Positions 26,941 through 36,179 are shown, counted from the stretch's first letter. The stretch: 64,000 nucleotides of DNA from Ruegeria lacuscaerulensis ITI-1157 (GCA_000161775.1 GG704596.1:238425-302424), one strand, 5' to 3'. Notes: generated from the letters alone by a model not told the origin. A program made the numbers and translations.

Positions 26941-27963
26941 TCAGCCGGTTTCCCGTCCGCTGTCGGCCTCATACGCCTCGATGATCGCAGCGACAAGCGG
27001 ATGGCGTACAACGTCCTTGGAGGTGAAGTAGTTGAAGCTGATGTTCGGGATCGTTTTTAACAGCCGCTCGGCATCTGCAAGCCCCGAGGCAACCCCACGC
27101 GGCAGGTCAACCTGTGAACGATCCCCTGTGATCACCATCCGGCTGCCTTCTCCAAGTCGGGTCAGGAACATCTTCATCTGCATTGTCGTGGCGTTCTGCG
27201 CCTCGTCCAGGACGACGAAGGCATTCGACAGGGTGCGCCCGCGCATGAAGGCCAGCGGCGCGATCTCGATCCGCTTTTCTTCGATCAACTTGGCCAGTTG
27301 CTTGCCTGGCAGAAAATCGTTCAGAGCATCATACAGCGGCTGCATGTAGGGATCGACCTTGTCCTTCATGTCGCCCGGCAGATAGCCCAGCTTTTCCCCC
27401 GCCTCGACCGCTGGACGACTGAGGATGATCCGATCCACGTGCCCGCCGATGAACATCGACACACCGACCGCCACGGCCAGGTAGGTCTTGCCCGTCCCGG
27501 CCGGCCCGATGCCAAACGCAAGCTCGTTGTTGAACAGTGACTGGACATAGGCCTTCTGCGCGTCGGTTCTTGGCTCGACCAGCTTTTTCCGGGTCTTGAT
27601 CTCGACCGCGCCGCCCTTGAACATTTCCAGCTGATCGCCGTCGCGCGAGCCGGTGCCGTCCTCGGACCCGCCCATCCGCAACTCGCGGTCGACGTCTGCC
27701 GCGGCGACTTCGCGACCGCCCTCCAGTCGGGTGTACAGCGCCTGCAGGACCTCGATCGCCTGCTTTTGCGATTCGTCGTCCCCCATGACAACCAATTGAT
27801 TGCCCCTGCGGACAATCTGAACGGTCAGCTTTCGTTCGATTTCGGCCAGGTTGCGGTCATATTCGCCGCACAGGTCAATCAATAACCGGTTGTCTGGAAA
27901 TTCAACAAACGCCTCGCCTTGAGGCACTTCATCTTGCGGTGGGGTCAGGGCACCGATGGCCAA
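26941..27963 (-). CDS. ybeZ: PhoH-like ATPase (YbeZ)
   Basis: The 340-residue protein has an N-terminal KH-like region (about 20-80) and the PhoH P-loop NTPase domain with Walker A GPAGTGKT (residues 153-160) and Walker B VVLDEAQN. In proteobacteria it works with YbeY in rRNA processing. I choose a TTG start at 27963 because a clear AGGAG lies six bases before it; a further TTG 14 codons upstream has no such site. It heads the ybeZ-ybeY-corC-lnt series, separated from miaB by an outer-membrane protein gene. Confidence 0.92.
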   Translation of the reverse strand: MAIGALTPPQDEVPQGEAFVEFPDNRLLIDLCGEYDRNLAEIERKLTVQIVRRGNQLVVMGDDESQKQAIEVLQALYTRLEGGREVAAADVDRELRMGGSEDGTGSRDGDQLEMFKGGAVEIKTRKKLVEPRTDAQKAYVQSLFNNELAFGIGPAGTGKTYLAVAVGVSMFIGGHVDRIILSRPAVEAGEKLGYLPGDMKDKVDPYMQPLYDALNDFLPGKQLAKLIEEKRIEIAPLAFMRGRTLSNAFVVLDEAQNATTMQMKMFLTRLGEGSRMVITGDRSQVDLPRGVASGLADAERLLKTIPNISFNYFTSKDVVRHPLVAAIIEAYEADSGRETG

Positions 27964-28126
27964 TCCGTTCTCCTGTCTTGGCGTTGTCACACCGAGCGTA
28001 GACAAGTTGGATCAGTGGGCGCAAGCCACAGATCAAAAAAACTCACGCACTGCGTTCGAAATCGGCGACAGGGGGCGGTTTTTTGCCCGGAACTGACGCA
28101 AAAAAGGGACAGATGCGTCGTTGGTG

Positions 28127-28891
28127 TCAGAACCTGTAGTTCAATCCAAACCGCAGGCTGCGGTAGCTTGGCGTCGACTTGGTAGAAATCCCCGATCCGA
28201 AATCGATGACTTCCGATTGAAACTGGACATATTCCAGTTCCCCGGTGATCGACCAGTTCTCGCTCAACTGATGCTCGGCTCCGATACTGGCCGAGAACCC
28301 GGTGCGCCGGTCATCGTTTTCAACAGACGTTGTCGTTGCGCTGCTGGCGATGCTGCTGGTTGTCTTGATGTCGCCCTGAACAAGGCCAAGCGTCACGAAA
28401 TAGAGCACAGACCCGCTTGGATTGGTCAGGCCGTTCTTGAAACGCACCGCAGCAATGTCCGAAATTTCCGAACCGCCACGAACCGTCGTCCCGCTGATCT
28501 CACGCGTCACGGTGTCGTCCATCGAGACGAAATCGTAGCCGATCTCGAACCCGTAGACATAATCGCGACCTCCTCGGGCGGGCAGGACACCGCGCCAACC
28601 GCCGCGAACTCCGCCAAAACCGCCGCTCAGGTTCAAGTCGCCGATCGAAAAGGTTCCCGCCGGAGCGCCCAGGCCGAATCGGTCCGATCCGCCCGAGCCA
28701 TATCCACCGCTCAGCCCAAGATAAAACGCACTGACATCGTCGGAATACCGCTCCGGCCCCACAACGACCGGGTCGGCGGCGGCCCCACCCAGGTCGCTGG
28801 CGTCCGTCGGCGCTCCAAACAGCAGTGAAATGCCTGCCAGAACCAAAAATCGACCGACCGCAGATTGTCGGACCCCTGCCTCACGTATCAC
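28127..28891 (-). CDS. outer-membrane beta-barrel protein (Omp25/OmpA-like porin family)
   Basis: The 254-residue protein starts with a signal peptide (hydrophobic stretch FLVLAGISLLFGA, cleavage near TDA-SD) and goes on as alternating beta strands rich in Gly, Ser, and aromatics, ending RFGLNYRF with the terminal Phe of outer-membrane barrels. This is the alphaproteobacterial Omp25-like family; function is unknown. I choose the GTG at 28891 because AAGGAGG lies six bases before it; a longer frame upstream would give a non-signal-like N-terminus. It is inserted between miaB and the phoH-like gene, which are usually adjacent. Confidence 0.75.
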   Translation of the reverse strand: MIREAGVRQSAVGRFLVLAGISLLFGAPTDASDLGGAAADPVVVGPERYSDDVSAFYLGLSGGYGSGGSDRFGLGAPAGTFSIGDLNLSGGFGGVRGGWRGVLPARGGRDYVYGFEIGYDFVSMDDTVTREISGTTVRGGSEISDIAAVRFKNGLTNPSGSVLYFVTLGLVQGDIKTTSSIASSATTTSVENDDRRTGFSASIGAEHQLSENWSITGELEYVQFQSEVIDFGSGISTKSTPSYRSLRFGLNYRF

Positions 28892-29068
28892 TCGCACCCT
28901 CCTTTGCGGCGGCCCGAAACCCAGACCCGCCACTTTCTTGCCTTCCGCCACCTGTCAAACCGCTATGGAAAGCATGGATATCCTCGGAACATAGGTCCTA
29001 ACTATAAATCAAGGGTAAAATTTGGGGAGAAGAGTACTATTTGGTGTCGCGCCCAAAGGCCGGGAACG

Positions 29069-30388
29069 TCAGATCAATTCCCCGGCAAGTGAATTCGCCC
29101 CGGAGGCGGTAACGCGAACCGATCGCAAATCGCCCGCACCAAGGCCCTCGGCCTTGACGTGAACCGCATGAAGATACTCGGATTTCCCCACCATCTGCCC
29201 AGGCAGCCGGCCAGGCTTCTCGAACAGCACCTTCACTGTTCGTCCGACCATGGCATCCTGAATCTCGCGTTGATGCCGCGTGATGACCGCCTGCAGACGC
29301 TGCAGGCGGTCATCCGCCGCCTGCGGGTCCACCTGTGGGCGCTCGGCCGCAGGCGTGCCCGGCCGGGTCGAATACTTGAACGAATAGGCATAGCCATAGC
29401 GGACCTCTTCAACCAGATCCAACGTGGCCTGGAAATCTTCTTCGGTCTCTTCAGGGAAGCCCACGATGAAATCGCCCGACATCAGGATATCGGGGCGCGC
29501 CTCGCGAATCCGCTCGATCAGACGCAGATAGCTTTCGGCAGTGTGGCTGCGGTTCATCCGCTTGAGGATCCTGTCCGAGCCCGACTGCACCGGTAGATGC
29601 AGGTAAGGCATCAGCTTTTCGCAAGTTCCATGCGCCTCGATCAGGTCGTCGGTCATGTCGTTGGGATGCGAGGTGGTGAACCGGATGCGTTCCAGCCCGT
29701 CGATCCTGTTCAATTCCCAGATCAGCCCGGCCAAGGTCATGTCTCCGTTAGGGCCTGCGCCGTGATAGGCGTTGACGTTCTGACCCAGCAGCGTGATCTC
29801 GCGCACGCCGCGCTCGACCAGGTCCTGCGCCTCGCGCAGGATACGATCGGCGGGGCGGCTGACCTCGGCCCCGCGGGTATAGGGCACGACGCAGAAGGCG
29901 CAGAACTTGTCACAACCCTCCTGCACGGTCAGAAACGCCGTCGGGCCGCGTTTGGCCTTGGGACGGTTCTTGAGCTTCTCGAACTTGTCCTCTTCGGGGA
30001 AATCGGTATCCAGCGCCTTTTCGCCCGCACGCGCCTTGGCTTCCAGTTCGGGCAGGCGGTGATAGCTCTGCGGGCCGACGACCAGATCGACCAGCGGCTG
30101 CCGGCGCATGATCTCTTCGCCCTCGGCCTGCGCCACACAACCCGCCACGCCGATCTTCAGATCGGGCTTTTCGGCCTTCAACCCCTTGAAGCGGCCCAGT
30201 TCGGAATACACCTTCTCGGCCGCCTTTTCGCGGATGTGGCAGGTGTTCAGCAGGATCATGTCCGCATCTTCGGGCGACTGCGTTTCCACGTACCCCTGCC
30301 CGCCCAGCGCCTCGGACATGCGTTCGCTGTCGTAAACGTTCATCTGACAGCCATAGGTCTTGATATACAGCTTTTTCGGTTCGGACAT
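29069..30388 (-). CDS. miaB: tRNA-2-methylthio-N6-dimethylallyladenosine synthase
   Basis: A 439-residue radical-SAM methylthiotransferase acting on A37 of tRNA. The UPF0004 domain has Cys14, Cys50 and Cys84 for the auxiliary [4Fe-4S] cluster; the radical-SAM cluster is CDKFCAFC (Cys159, 163, 166); a TRAM domain is at the C-terminus. The ATG at 30388 gives the usual [16 protein letters not shown] start. The miaB-ybeZ-ybeY-corC-lnt order is a common proteobacterial set. Its 3' end is next to an AT-rich patch (about 28980-29050) that probably holds the promoter of the barrel-protein gene, although I cannot mark clear -35/-10 boxes. Confidence 0.96.
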   Translation of the reverse strand: MSEPKKLYIKTYGCQMNVYDSERMSEALGGQGYVETQSPEDADMILLNTCHIREKAAEKVYSELGRFKGLKAEKPDLKIGVAGCVAQAEGEEIMRRQPLVDLVVGPQSYHRLPELEAKARAGEKALDTDFPEEDKFEKLKNRPKAKRGPTAFLTVQEGCDKFCAFCVVPYTRGAEVSRPADRILREAQDLVERGVREITLLGQNVNAYHGAGPNGDMTLAGLIWELNRIDGLERIRFTTSHPNDMTDDLIEAHGTCEKLMPYLHLPVQSGSDRILKRMNRSHTAESYLRLIERIREARPDILMSGDFIVGFPEETEEDFQATLDLVEEVRYGYAYSFKYSTRPGTPAAERPQVDPQAADDRLQRLQAVITRHQREIQDAMVGRTVKVLFEKPGRLPGQMVGKSEYLHAVHVKAEGLGAGDLRSVRVTASGANSLAGELI

Positions 30389-30510
30389 GGGCTGGGCCTT
30401 TTGCGTTCGCTGGACCGGCGTCACTTATACGTATCGAACGCCGCTTGCAATGCCGGCGCAATTACCCGAATTTGGCGGCCAATTCCAGCGAGGCAGGCAG
30501 CAAACAGGCG

Positions 30511-31374
30511 ATGCAGCACGATTCTCTCGATGATTTTCTGAAATCCGGGCGGGCGGCCCTGTCCAAGGGGCCGGTGGCCCTGATCTTCGCCGAGGACGAT
30601 GTGGAAATCGACGGCACGCTGCGCCATCATCTCGACCTTGGGTTCAGATCGGTGATCGCCTTCATGCCGCCGGATTTCGCGATGGCCCCCGAACTTGCCC
30701 AGCGCGTGCACCGGGTGTCCATGCGCTGCACCCCGCGCGAGGCGGTCTTCGACGCCATCAACCGCATCATCCGCGCCGCGCCGTCGATCTGGATGTATTA
30801 TTGCTACAACTCGGAATACCTGTTCTTTCCCTTCTGCGAGACGCGCACGATCGGTGAGATGCTGACCTTTCACGCCGAGGAACGCCGCGAATCGATGCTG
30901 TGCCATGTCATCGACATCTATGCCGATGACCTGAGCGTACATCCGAACGGGGTCGCCCCCGATCACGCCATGCTGGACAGCACCGGATACTACGCCCACA
31001 GCCGGCACGACCAGGACGGCACCCCGCTGGAACGCCAGCTGGACATGTCGGGCGGGCTGCGCTGGCGGTTCGAGGATCGAATCCCCTACGAGCGGCGGCG
31101 CATCGACCGCATCGGCCTGTTCAAGGCCCGCAAAGGGCTGACACTTCTGCCCGATCACACCTTCAACGAGCCCGAATACAACACTTATGCCTGCCCTTGG
31201 CACCACAACCTGACCGCGGCCATCTGTTCGTTCCGCGCGGCCAAGGCGCTGTGCAGCACGGCCGGGCCGGGCGGCCCGATCACCAGTTTTCGCTGGCCCA
31301 ACTCGGTTCCGTTCCAGTGGAATTCGAACCAACTGCTCGAACTGGGCCTGATCGAGCCGGGCCAGTGGTTCTGA
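30511..31374 (+). CDS. conserved protein, possibly glycosyltransferase-like; function unknown
   Basis: A 287-residue soluble protein with no signal peptide or membrane segment. The opening SKGPVALIFAEDDVEIDGTL and the following alternating hydrophobic strands resemble the Rossmann-like front of family 2/92 glycosyltransferases, and the APSIWMYYCYNSEYLFFPF segment sits where such enzymes have their metal-binding acidic motif, but the classic DxD is absent. A WHHNLTAAICSFRAAKALC segment with His is near the C-terminus. It diverges from miaB with a 122-bp gap. Start at ATG 30511; the upstream frame is not convincing. I do not assign a function. Confidence 0.6.
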   Translation: MQHDSLDDFLKSGRAALSKGPVALIFAEDDVEIDGTLRHHLDLGFRSVIAFMPPDFAMAPELAQRVHRVSMRCTPREAVFDAINRIIRAAPSIWMYYCYNSEYLFFPFCETRTIGEMLTFHAEERRESMLCHVIDIYADDLSVHPNGVAPDHAMLDSTGYYAHSRHDQDGTPLERQLDMSGGLRWRFEDRIPYERRRIDRIGLFKARKGLTLLPDHTFNEPEYNTYACPWHHNLTAAICSFRAAKALCSTAGPGGPITSFRWPNSVPFQWNSNQLLELGLIEPGQWF

Positions 31375-31384
31375 AGCCGCGCCT

Positions 31385-32182
31385 TCAGCGCCTAAGCAGG
31401 ATCGGGAACCAGTCTTCGCGCAGGCGTTGCCCCGGCCGCATGTCATGTCCCGGAAAAGGCGGCGAGGTCCGCCCCGGACGCTCGACATAGCGCGCGTCGT
31501 CGCCCAGCAGACGCACCGAAAACGCCCGCCGACGCCGGTCCGAGCGGTTGCCCCGCGCGCCGTGCAGGGTGCGGAAATGAAAGGCGACCGCGTCGCCCGG
31601 CTCCATCTCGAACTCGACGATCCGCATCCCTTCGGCCTCGGGGTCGGGCACAGGCATGTACTGGCCTTCGTCGGGAAAGAACCCCTCCTCCGAGACCCAG
31701 CGCGTTGGCAGAACCTCTTTTTCCCACAGATGCGAGCCGGCTACGCACCGCAGCGTGGCCGCGCGCACCGGGTCCAGCGGCGACCAGAAACTGATCGTCT
31801 GCCGCCCCTCGACGAAATAGTAGGGCCCATCCTGATGCCACGGCGTGGCCATCGAGGTGCCCGGCTCTTTTACCAGCACGTGGTCGTGGAACATCTGCAC
31901 GGTTTCGGACTGCATCAGGTCGGCAGCGACCTCGGCCAGGGGCGAAGACTGGATGACCTCCTGAAACTGCGGAATGCGCGACCAGTTGCAGTAATCGTCG
32001 AAGAACCGGCCCGTTTCGCCCTCTTTCCTGTTTTCCGAGGCATAGGGGCCGGGCTGTTCCATGTTCAGGGCCACCCCGTCACACAGGGATTGAACGTGAT
32101 CGGCGAACAGGCCTTTGACAAGAACCACGCCGTCCTTCCGAAAGGCGTCGATCATCTGGGGCGTTACAAGGGGGTGTGGCAT
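31385..32182 (-). CDS. phytanoyl-CoA dioxygenase (PhyH) family Fe(II)/2-oxoglutarate oxygenase
   Basis: The 265-residue protein has the iron-binding facial triad of the family: His116 and Asp118 in TPWHQDGPYY and distal His207 in FRTLHGARGN, with a following Arg-rich stretch (RSDRRRRAFS) that would bind 2-oxoglutarate. PhyH members hydroxylate varied small molecules (fatty acyl-CoAs, ectoine, secondary metabolites); the substrate here is unknown. It lies tail-to-tail with the glycosyltransferase-like gene (10-bp gap) and 111 bp upstream of the irr stop. Its own gene order gives no pathway. Confidence 0.85.
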   Translation of the reverse strand: MPHPLVTPQMIDAFRKDGVVLVKGLFADHVQSLCDGVALNMEQPGPYASENRKEGETGRFFDDYCNWSRIPQFQEVIQSSPLAEVAADLMQSETVQMFHDHVLVKEPGTSMATPWHQDGPYYFVEGRQTISFWSPLDPVRAATLRCVAGSHLWEKEVLPTRWVSEEGFFPDEGQYMPVPDPEAEGMRIVEFEMEPGDAVAFHFRTLHGARGNRSDRRRRAFSVRLLGDDARYVERPGRTSPPFPGHDMRPGQRLREDWFPILLRR

Positions 32183-32293
32183 CGTGAACTCCGGCTGACG
32201 TGCCCGGCGATCTGTGCACGATCGACGGCTCGGTTCAACTGAAAGCTCCGGGATGCAATACCGCAGCCGCCAAGGACGAAGCGGCCGGGCTCT

Positions 32294-32713
32294 TCAAGCC
32301 TTCTTGCGCAGGCGGATGACCACATCAACGGATGCGATCTCGACCCCTTCGGGCGCCTTGGGCAGACGTTGGATCACCAGCTGATCCGAGGGCGCGTCAC
32401 TCAGCCGGCCCTCGTCTTCCCAGAAGAAATGTGGGTGGTCATGCGTGTTCGTATCGAAATAACTTTTGGACCCATCCACCGTGATCTCTTGCAGCACACC
32501 CGCATCGCAGAAGGCGCGCAGCGTGTTGTAGACGGTGGCCAGGGAAACGGCATCGCCTCTCTTCTTGGCCGACTCGAACAGGCTTTCGGCGGTGACATGG
32601 CGGTGCCGCCCGTCTCCGACAAGCAGTTCGGCCAAGGCAACCCGTTGTCGCGTCGGGCGCAGCCCGGCATGCACCAACCAATTCGTCGCAATGTCGCGGC
32701 TCTGATCCGTCAT
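32294..32713 (-). CDS. irr: Irr, Fur-family iron-responsive regulator
   Basis: A 139-residue Fur-superfamily protein with the Irr features: an N-terminal winged helix ([27 protein letters not shown]) and the His-rich NTHDHPHFF segment in place of the full set of Fur metal ligands and cysteines. In alphaproteobacteria Irr accumulates when iron or haem is low and controls iron-linked genes. It diverges from fabA, the conserved Rhodobacteraceae placement. A strong promoter candidate and a Fur-family-like box lie just upstream, and half of that box recurs over its leader, so it may control itself. Confidence 0.92.
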   Translation of the reverse strand: MTDQSRDIATNWLVHAGLRPTRQRVALAELLVGDGRHRHVTAESLFESAKKRGDAVSLATVYNTLRAFCDAGVLQEITVDGSKSYFDTNTHDHPHFFWEDEGRLSDAPSDQLVIQRLPKAPEGVEIASVDVVIRLRKKA

Positions 32714-32742
32714 GAATTCGCAATCCGATTGTCTGATCCAAT

Positions 32743-32771
32743 ATATAAGTGCCGTCCGTCGGCAATGTCAA
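32743..32771 (-). promoter_or_regulatory. sigma-70 promoter candidate for irr
   Basis: On the minus strand a perfect TTGACA (32771-32766) is followed after 17 bases by TTATAT (32748-32743). A start near 32736 would give a leader of about 20 bases before the irr ATG at 32713. Confidence 0.75.
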
Positions 32772-32788
32772 TTGAAATTGATTCGCAA
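32772..32788. promoter_or_regulatory. candidate Fur-family operator in the irr-fabA intergenic region
   Basis: The 17-bp sequence TTGCGAATCAATTTCAA (minus strand) is an imperfect palindrome with outer arms TTG/CAA, and resembles the TTGCAAATnATTTGCAA type of Fur/Mur/Irr sites as I recall them. It directly abuts the -35 box of the irr promoter. The 13-base ATTCGCAATCCGA that includes half of it occurs again, perfectly, at 32716-32728 in the irr leader. Which regulator binds is not shown. Confidence 0.45.
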
Positions 32789-32900
32789 TCCGACCCGCCC
32801 CATCCGCCCGATGTGTTCGGGTGCTCTTGCAGGACCTTGCAAACGGGTGCTAGACGAGGCCAGATTGAACCAACAGACCCTAGGCAGGAGACGCGGCAGA

Positions 32901-33410
32901 ATGGCCCAATTCCCTAGCAGCTTTGACAAGGACGATCTGCTGAAATGCGCCCGCGGCGAATTGTTCGGCCCCGGCAACGCGCAATTGCCGGCGCCGCCAA
33001 TGCTGATGATGGACCGGATCACCGAAGTCTCTGCCGACGGGGGCGCGCACGGCAAGGGCCATGTGGTTGCCGAATTCGACATCACCCCCGACCTGTGGTT
33101 CTTTGAATGCCACTTCCCCGGCAACCCGATCATGCCCGGCTGCCTGGGCCTGGATGGCCTGTGGCAGTTGACCGGGTTCAACCTTGGCTGGCGGGGCTGG
33201 CAGGGCCGTGGCTATGCACTGGGCGTGGGCGAGGTCAAGCTGACCGGCATGGTGCGCCCCGACCGCAAGCTGCTGACCTATTACGTCGATTTCACCAAGG
33301 CCATACAAACCCGCCGCCTGACCATGGGTGTGGCGGATGGCCGGGTCGAAGCGGATGGCGAAGTCATCTATCAGGTCAAGGACATGAAGGTTGCATTGTC
33401 CGAAAGCTGA
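32901..33410 (+). CDS. fabA: bifunctional 3-hydroxydecanoyl-ACP dehydratase/trans-2-decenoyl-ACP isomerase
   Basis: A 169-residue hotdog-fold enzyme that dehydrates 3-hydroxydecanoyl-ACP and isomerises the product to the cis-3 form, the branch point to unsaturated fatty acids. The catalytic His71 lies in [14 protein letters not shown] and Asp85 follows in LDGLWQL. The ATG at 32901 with a GGCAGGAGA site upstream gives the conserved start; a 63-residue longer frame is not conserved and overlaps the regulatory region. It heads fabA-fabB-fabI, divergent from irr. Confidence 0.96.
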   Translation: MAQFPSSFDKDDLLKCARGELFGPGNAQLPAPPMLMMDRITEVSADGGAHGKGHVVAEFDITPDLWFFECHFPGNPIMPGCLGLDGLWQLTGFNLGWRGWQGRGYALGVGEVKLTGMVRPDRKLLTYYVDFTKAIQTRRLTMGVADGRVEADGEVIYQVKDMKVALSES

Positions 33411-33458
33411 CGCCAGCTGAAGGACAATCTACAGGGAACGGAACACAGGAGTACGCTT

Positions 33459-34688
33459 ATGCGTCGCGTCGTCGTCACCGGATTGGGGGTCGTGTCCTCG
33501 ATCGGGAACAATGCCGAGGAAGTTCTTGCCTCGCTCAAGGCTGGCAAATCGGGCATCGAGGCCAATGCGCAGATGGCCGAACACGGCTTTCGCAGCCAGG
33601 TCGCCGGAACGCTCAAGATCGACGTGGCCGAGCATGTCGACAAGCGCACCCTGCGGTTCATGGGTCCCGGCGCCGCCTATGCGCATATCGCGATGAGCCA
33701 GGCGATCGCCGATGCCGGGCTGACCGAAGATCAGGTCGTGAACCCGCGCACCGGCCTGGTGGCGGGTTCGGGCGGGCCGTCGACCAGCGCCATGCTGACG
33801 GCGCATCAGACCGTTCTGAAAACCGGCGCGACGAAACGGATCGGGCCGTTCGCCGTGCCGAAATGCATGTGCTCGACCGTGTCGGCCAACCTGGCCACCG
33901 CCTTCAAGATCAAGGGCATCAACTATTCGATCACCTCGGCCTGTTCGACCTCGCTGCATTGCATCGGCAATGCGGCCGAGCAGATCATGATGGGCAAGCA
34001 GGACGTGATGTTCGCCGGCGGCGGCGAGGAACTGGACTGGACCTTGTCGTGCCTGTTTGACGCGATGGGCGCGATGTCGTCCAAGTACAACGACACGCCC
34101 GAGAAAGCCTCGCGCGCGTTTGATCAGGACCGCGACGGTTTCGTGATCTCGGGCGGCGGCGGCATCGTGGTTCTGGAAGATCTGGACCATGCCCTGGCCC
34201 GCGGTGCCAAGATCTATGCCGAAGTGACGGGCTATGCCGCAACATCGGACGGGCACGACATGGTGGCCCCGTCCGGCGAAGGCGGCGAGCGCGCAATGCG
34301 CCTGGCCCTGCAGAACCTGCCCGAGGACCGGAAGGTGTCTTACATCAACGCGCACGGCACCTCGACCCCGGTCGGAGATGTCGGCGAAGTCGAAGCCGTC
34401 CGCCGGATTTTCGGCGAGGGCAGCGTGCCGCCGATTTCGTCGACCAAGTCGATGACCGGCCATGCGCAGGGCGCGGCGGGCGCGCTCGAGGCGATCTTCT
34501 GCCTGCTGATGCTCGAACATGATTTTATTGCGCCGTCGATCAACGTCGACACATTGGCCGAAGGCATTCAGCCCGGCGAAATTGCCACGAAAGTGGTTGA
34601 AAACGCAGGCTTGGACAGTGTCATGACCAACAGCTTCGGCTTTGGCGGCACCAATGGCTCCATGGTTCTGTCCAGGTTTAACGGGTGA
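33459..34688 (+). CDS. fabB: beta-ketoacyl-ACP synthase I
   Basis: A 409-residue condensing enzyme that elongates the cis-unsaturated acyl-ACP made by FabA. The Cys-His-His triad is Cys162 (SACSTSLH), His299 ([11 protein letters not shown]) and His335 ([12 protein letters not shown]). It starts [16 protein letters not shown]. It lies 48 bases after fabA and runs nearly into fabI, fitting a single operon. Confidence 0.96.
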   Translation: MRRVVVTGLGVVSSIGNNAEEVLASLKAGKSGIEANAQMAEHGFRSQVAGTLKIDVAEHVDKRTLRFMGPGAAYAHIAMSQAIADAGLTEDQVVNPRTGLVAGSGGPSTSAMLTAHQTVLKTGATKRIGPFAVPKCMCSTVSANLATAFKIKGINYSITSACSTSLHCIGNAAEQIMMGKQDVMFAGGGEELDWTLSCLFDAMGAMSSKYNDTPEKASRAFDQDRDGFVISGGGGIVVLEDLDHALARGAKIYAEVTGYAATSDGHDMVAPSGEGGERAMRLALQNLPEDRKVSYINAHGTSTPVGDVGEVEAVRRIFGEGSVPPISSTKSMTGHAQGAAGALEAIFCLLMLEHDFIAPSINVDTLAEGIQPGEIATKVVENAGLDSVMTNSFGFGGTNGSMVLSRFNG

Positions 34689-34693
34689 TTGAG

Positions 34694-35485
34694 ATGTCGA
34701 ACTGTCTGAAGGGAAAACGCGGCCTGATCATGGGCGTGGCCAATGACCGCTCGATCGCCTGGGGCATCGCCAAGGCCATGCACGAGGCCGGGGCCGAACT
34801 GGCCTTCACCTATCAGGGCGAGGCGTTCGGCAAGCGGCTTGAACCGCTGGCGCAAAGCCTGGGCAGCGACTTCATGGTCGATGCCGACGTGACCGACGAC
34901 GCCTCGCTGGACCGGGCCTTTGGCGAACTGTCCGCACGCTGGCCGACGATCGACTTTCTGGTCCACGCCATCGCATATTCGGACAAGACCGAACTGACCG
35001 GCCGGTTTCTGAACACGACGCGGGCCAATTTCAAGCACTCGCTGGATGTGTCGGCCTATTCCTTCATCGAAGTCGCGCGTCGCGCCTATCCGATGATGAA
35101 GGACAATGGCGGCACCCTGCTGACCCTGACCTATCAGGGGTCGAACCGGGTGGTTCCCAACTACAACGTGATGGGCGTGGCCAAGGCGGCGCTGGAATCG
35201 GCGACCCGCTATCTGGCCAACGACCTGGGGCCCGACGGCATTCGGGTCAACGCGATTTCGCCGGGCCCGATGAAGACGCTGGCCGGCGCGGCCATCGGCG
35301 GTGCGCGCAAGACCTACAAGTTCTGCGACCAGAACGCGCCGCTGCGCTCGAACGCCACGCTTGAAGCGGTGGGCGGCACGGCCGTCTACCTGGCATCCGA
35401 TGCAGGCGCCTGCACCAGTGGCGAGATCATCCGCGTTGATGGCGGGTTCCACGTTCTGGGCATGCCGCAGCCCGATTTCATGTGA
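34694..35485 (+). CDS. fabI: enoyl-ACP reductase (NADH), FabI
   Basis: A 263-residue short-chain dehydrogenase-like enzyme that performs the last reduction of each elongation round. It has the FabI nucleotide-binding start GLIMGVANDRSIAWGIA and the catalytic Tyr157-(x6)-Lys164, with Tyr147 ten residues earlier as in E. coli FabI. It is the target class of triclosan. The ATG at 34694 lies six bases after the fabB stop; a GTG at 34685 that overlaps the stop is an alternative. It is the last gene of fabA-fabB-fabI. Confidence 0.95.
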   Translation: MSNCLKGKRGLIMGVANDRSIAWGIAKAMHEAGAELAFTYQGEAFGKRLEPLAQSLGSDFMVDADVTDDASLDRAFGELSARWPTIDFLVHAIAYSDKTELTGRFLNTTRANFKHSLDVSAYSFIEVARRAYPMMKDNGGTLLTLTYQGSNRVVPNYNVMGVAKAALESATRYLANDLGPDGIRVNAISPGPMKTLAGAAIGGARKTYKFCDQNAPLRSNATLEAVGGTAVYLASDAGACTSGEIIRVDGGFHVLGMPQPDFM

Positions 35486-35496
35486 CTCGATCTTTC

Positions 35497-35535
35497 CCTG
35501 CCGCCGCCAAGATTTGACCAATTTTCGGCGGCAGG
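35497..35535 (+). terminator. hairpin after fabI, possible terminator or leader structure
   Basis: A perfect ten-pair stem CCTGCCGCCG/CGGCGGCAGG with a 19-base loop starts 12 bases after the fabI stop. Only TTTGG follows, so termination would be weak; it could instead shape the leader of the small gene starting at 35545. Confidence 0.5.
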
Positions 35536-35544
35536 TTTGGTCAC

Positions 35545-35739
35545 ATGAGCAAACTTGACCGGATAATTGCCAGCAGCCCACGCGCCCAACAGACCCGCCG
35601 AAAGGAAGGGTTTCTCAGCGAGCGTGCGCGCAAACTGCTGCTGACCCTTACGACACTGTTGATCTTGTGGGTGTTCTTTACCCAACCGCCGGTGCGGTCC
35701 GCGGTTGGGTCTTTGTTGAATCTGGTGCCCGGGCTCTAG
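35545..35739 (+). CDS. small single-pass membrane protein, function unknown
   Basis: A 64-residue protein with a basic N-terminal half (about residues 1-30, rich in Arg and Lys) and one hydrophobic segment (LLLTLTTLLILWVFF, about 31-46), predicting an inner-membrane protein with its N-terminus in the cytoplasm. No family is recognised. It lies between the fabI hairpin and the convergent FKBP gene. Codon use looks like that of its neighbours and the frame fills its gap, which supports a real gene; a clear ribosome-binding site is hard to see because the hairpin arm is directly upstream. Confidence 0.6.
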   Translation: MSKLDRIIASSPRAQQTRRKEGFLSERARKLLLTLTTLLILWVFFTQPPVRSAVGSLLNLVPGL

Positions 35740-35750
35740 GCCCGGACCGC

Positions 35751-36179
35751 TCAGTTGACCGAAACGACCTCGATGTCGAAGGTCAGGTCCTGCCCGGCCA
35801 GCGGGTGATTTGCATCCAGCGTGACGGTGGTCTCGGTGGCCTCGACAACGGTGACCGGCAAGGCCTGCCCGTCCGGGGTCTGCATCTGCAACTGCGTGCC
35901 GGGATCCAGCGGAATATCGGCCGGGATACCCTCGCGCGGAATGTCCTGGCGCATCGCCGGGTTCACCGGGCCATAGGCCTCTTCGCAGGCCACTTCGACC
36001 CGCTTCTTGTCGCCGACTTCCATCCCCGGCATTGCCGAATCCAGCCCCGGAATGATCTGGCCGGATCCGACCGCGAATTCCAGCGGCTCGCGCCCTTCCG
36101 AGCTGTCGAAGACTCGGCCGTCCTGCAAAGTGCCGGTGTAGTGAATGCGAACGGTGTCGCCTTGTTTGATTGCGGTCAT
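35751..36179 (-). CDS. FKBP-type peptidyl-prolyl cis-trans isomerase (SlyD-like)
   Basis: A 142-residue protein with the FKBP start VRIHYTGTLQDGRVFDSSEGREPLEF, the conserved GSGQIIPGLDSAMPGM, an AYGP motif and a central insert typical of SlyD (IF domain, about residues 75-120) with the closing NHPLAGQDLTFDIEV. It lacks the His-rich metal-binding tail of E. coli SlyD. It acts as a cytoplasmic folding helper. The ATG at 36179 follows GGAGG; the longer frame upstream is not conserved. Confidence 0.93.
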   Translation of the reverse strand: MTAIKQGDTVRIHYTGTLQDGRVFDSSEGREPLEFAVGSGQIIPGLDSAMPGMEVGDKKRVEVACEEAYGPVNPAMRQDIPREGIPADIPLDPGTQLQMQTPDGQALPVTVVEATETTVTLDANHPLAGQDLTFDIEVVSVN

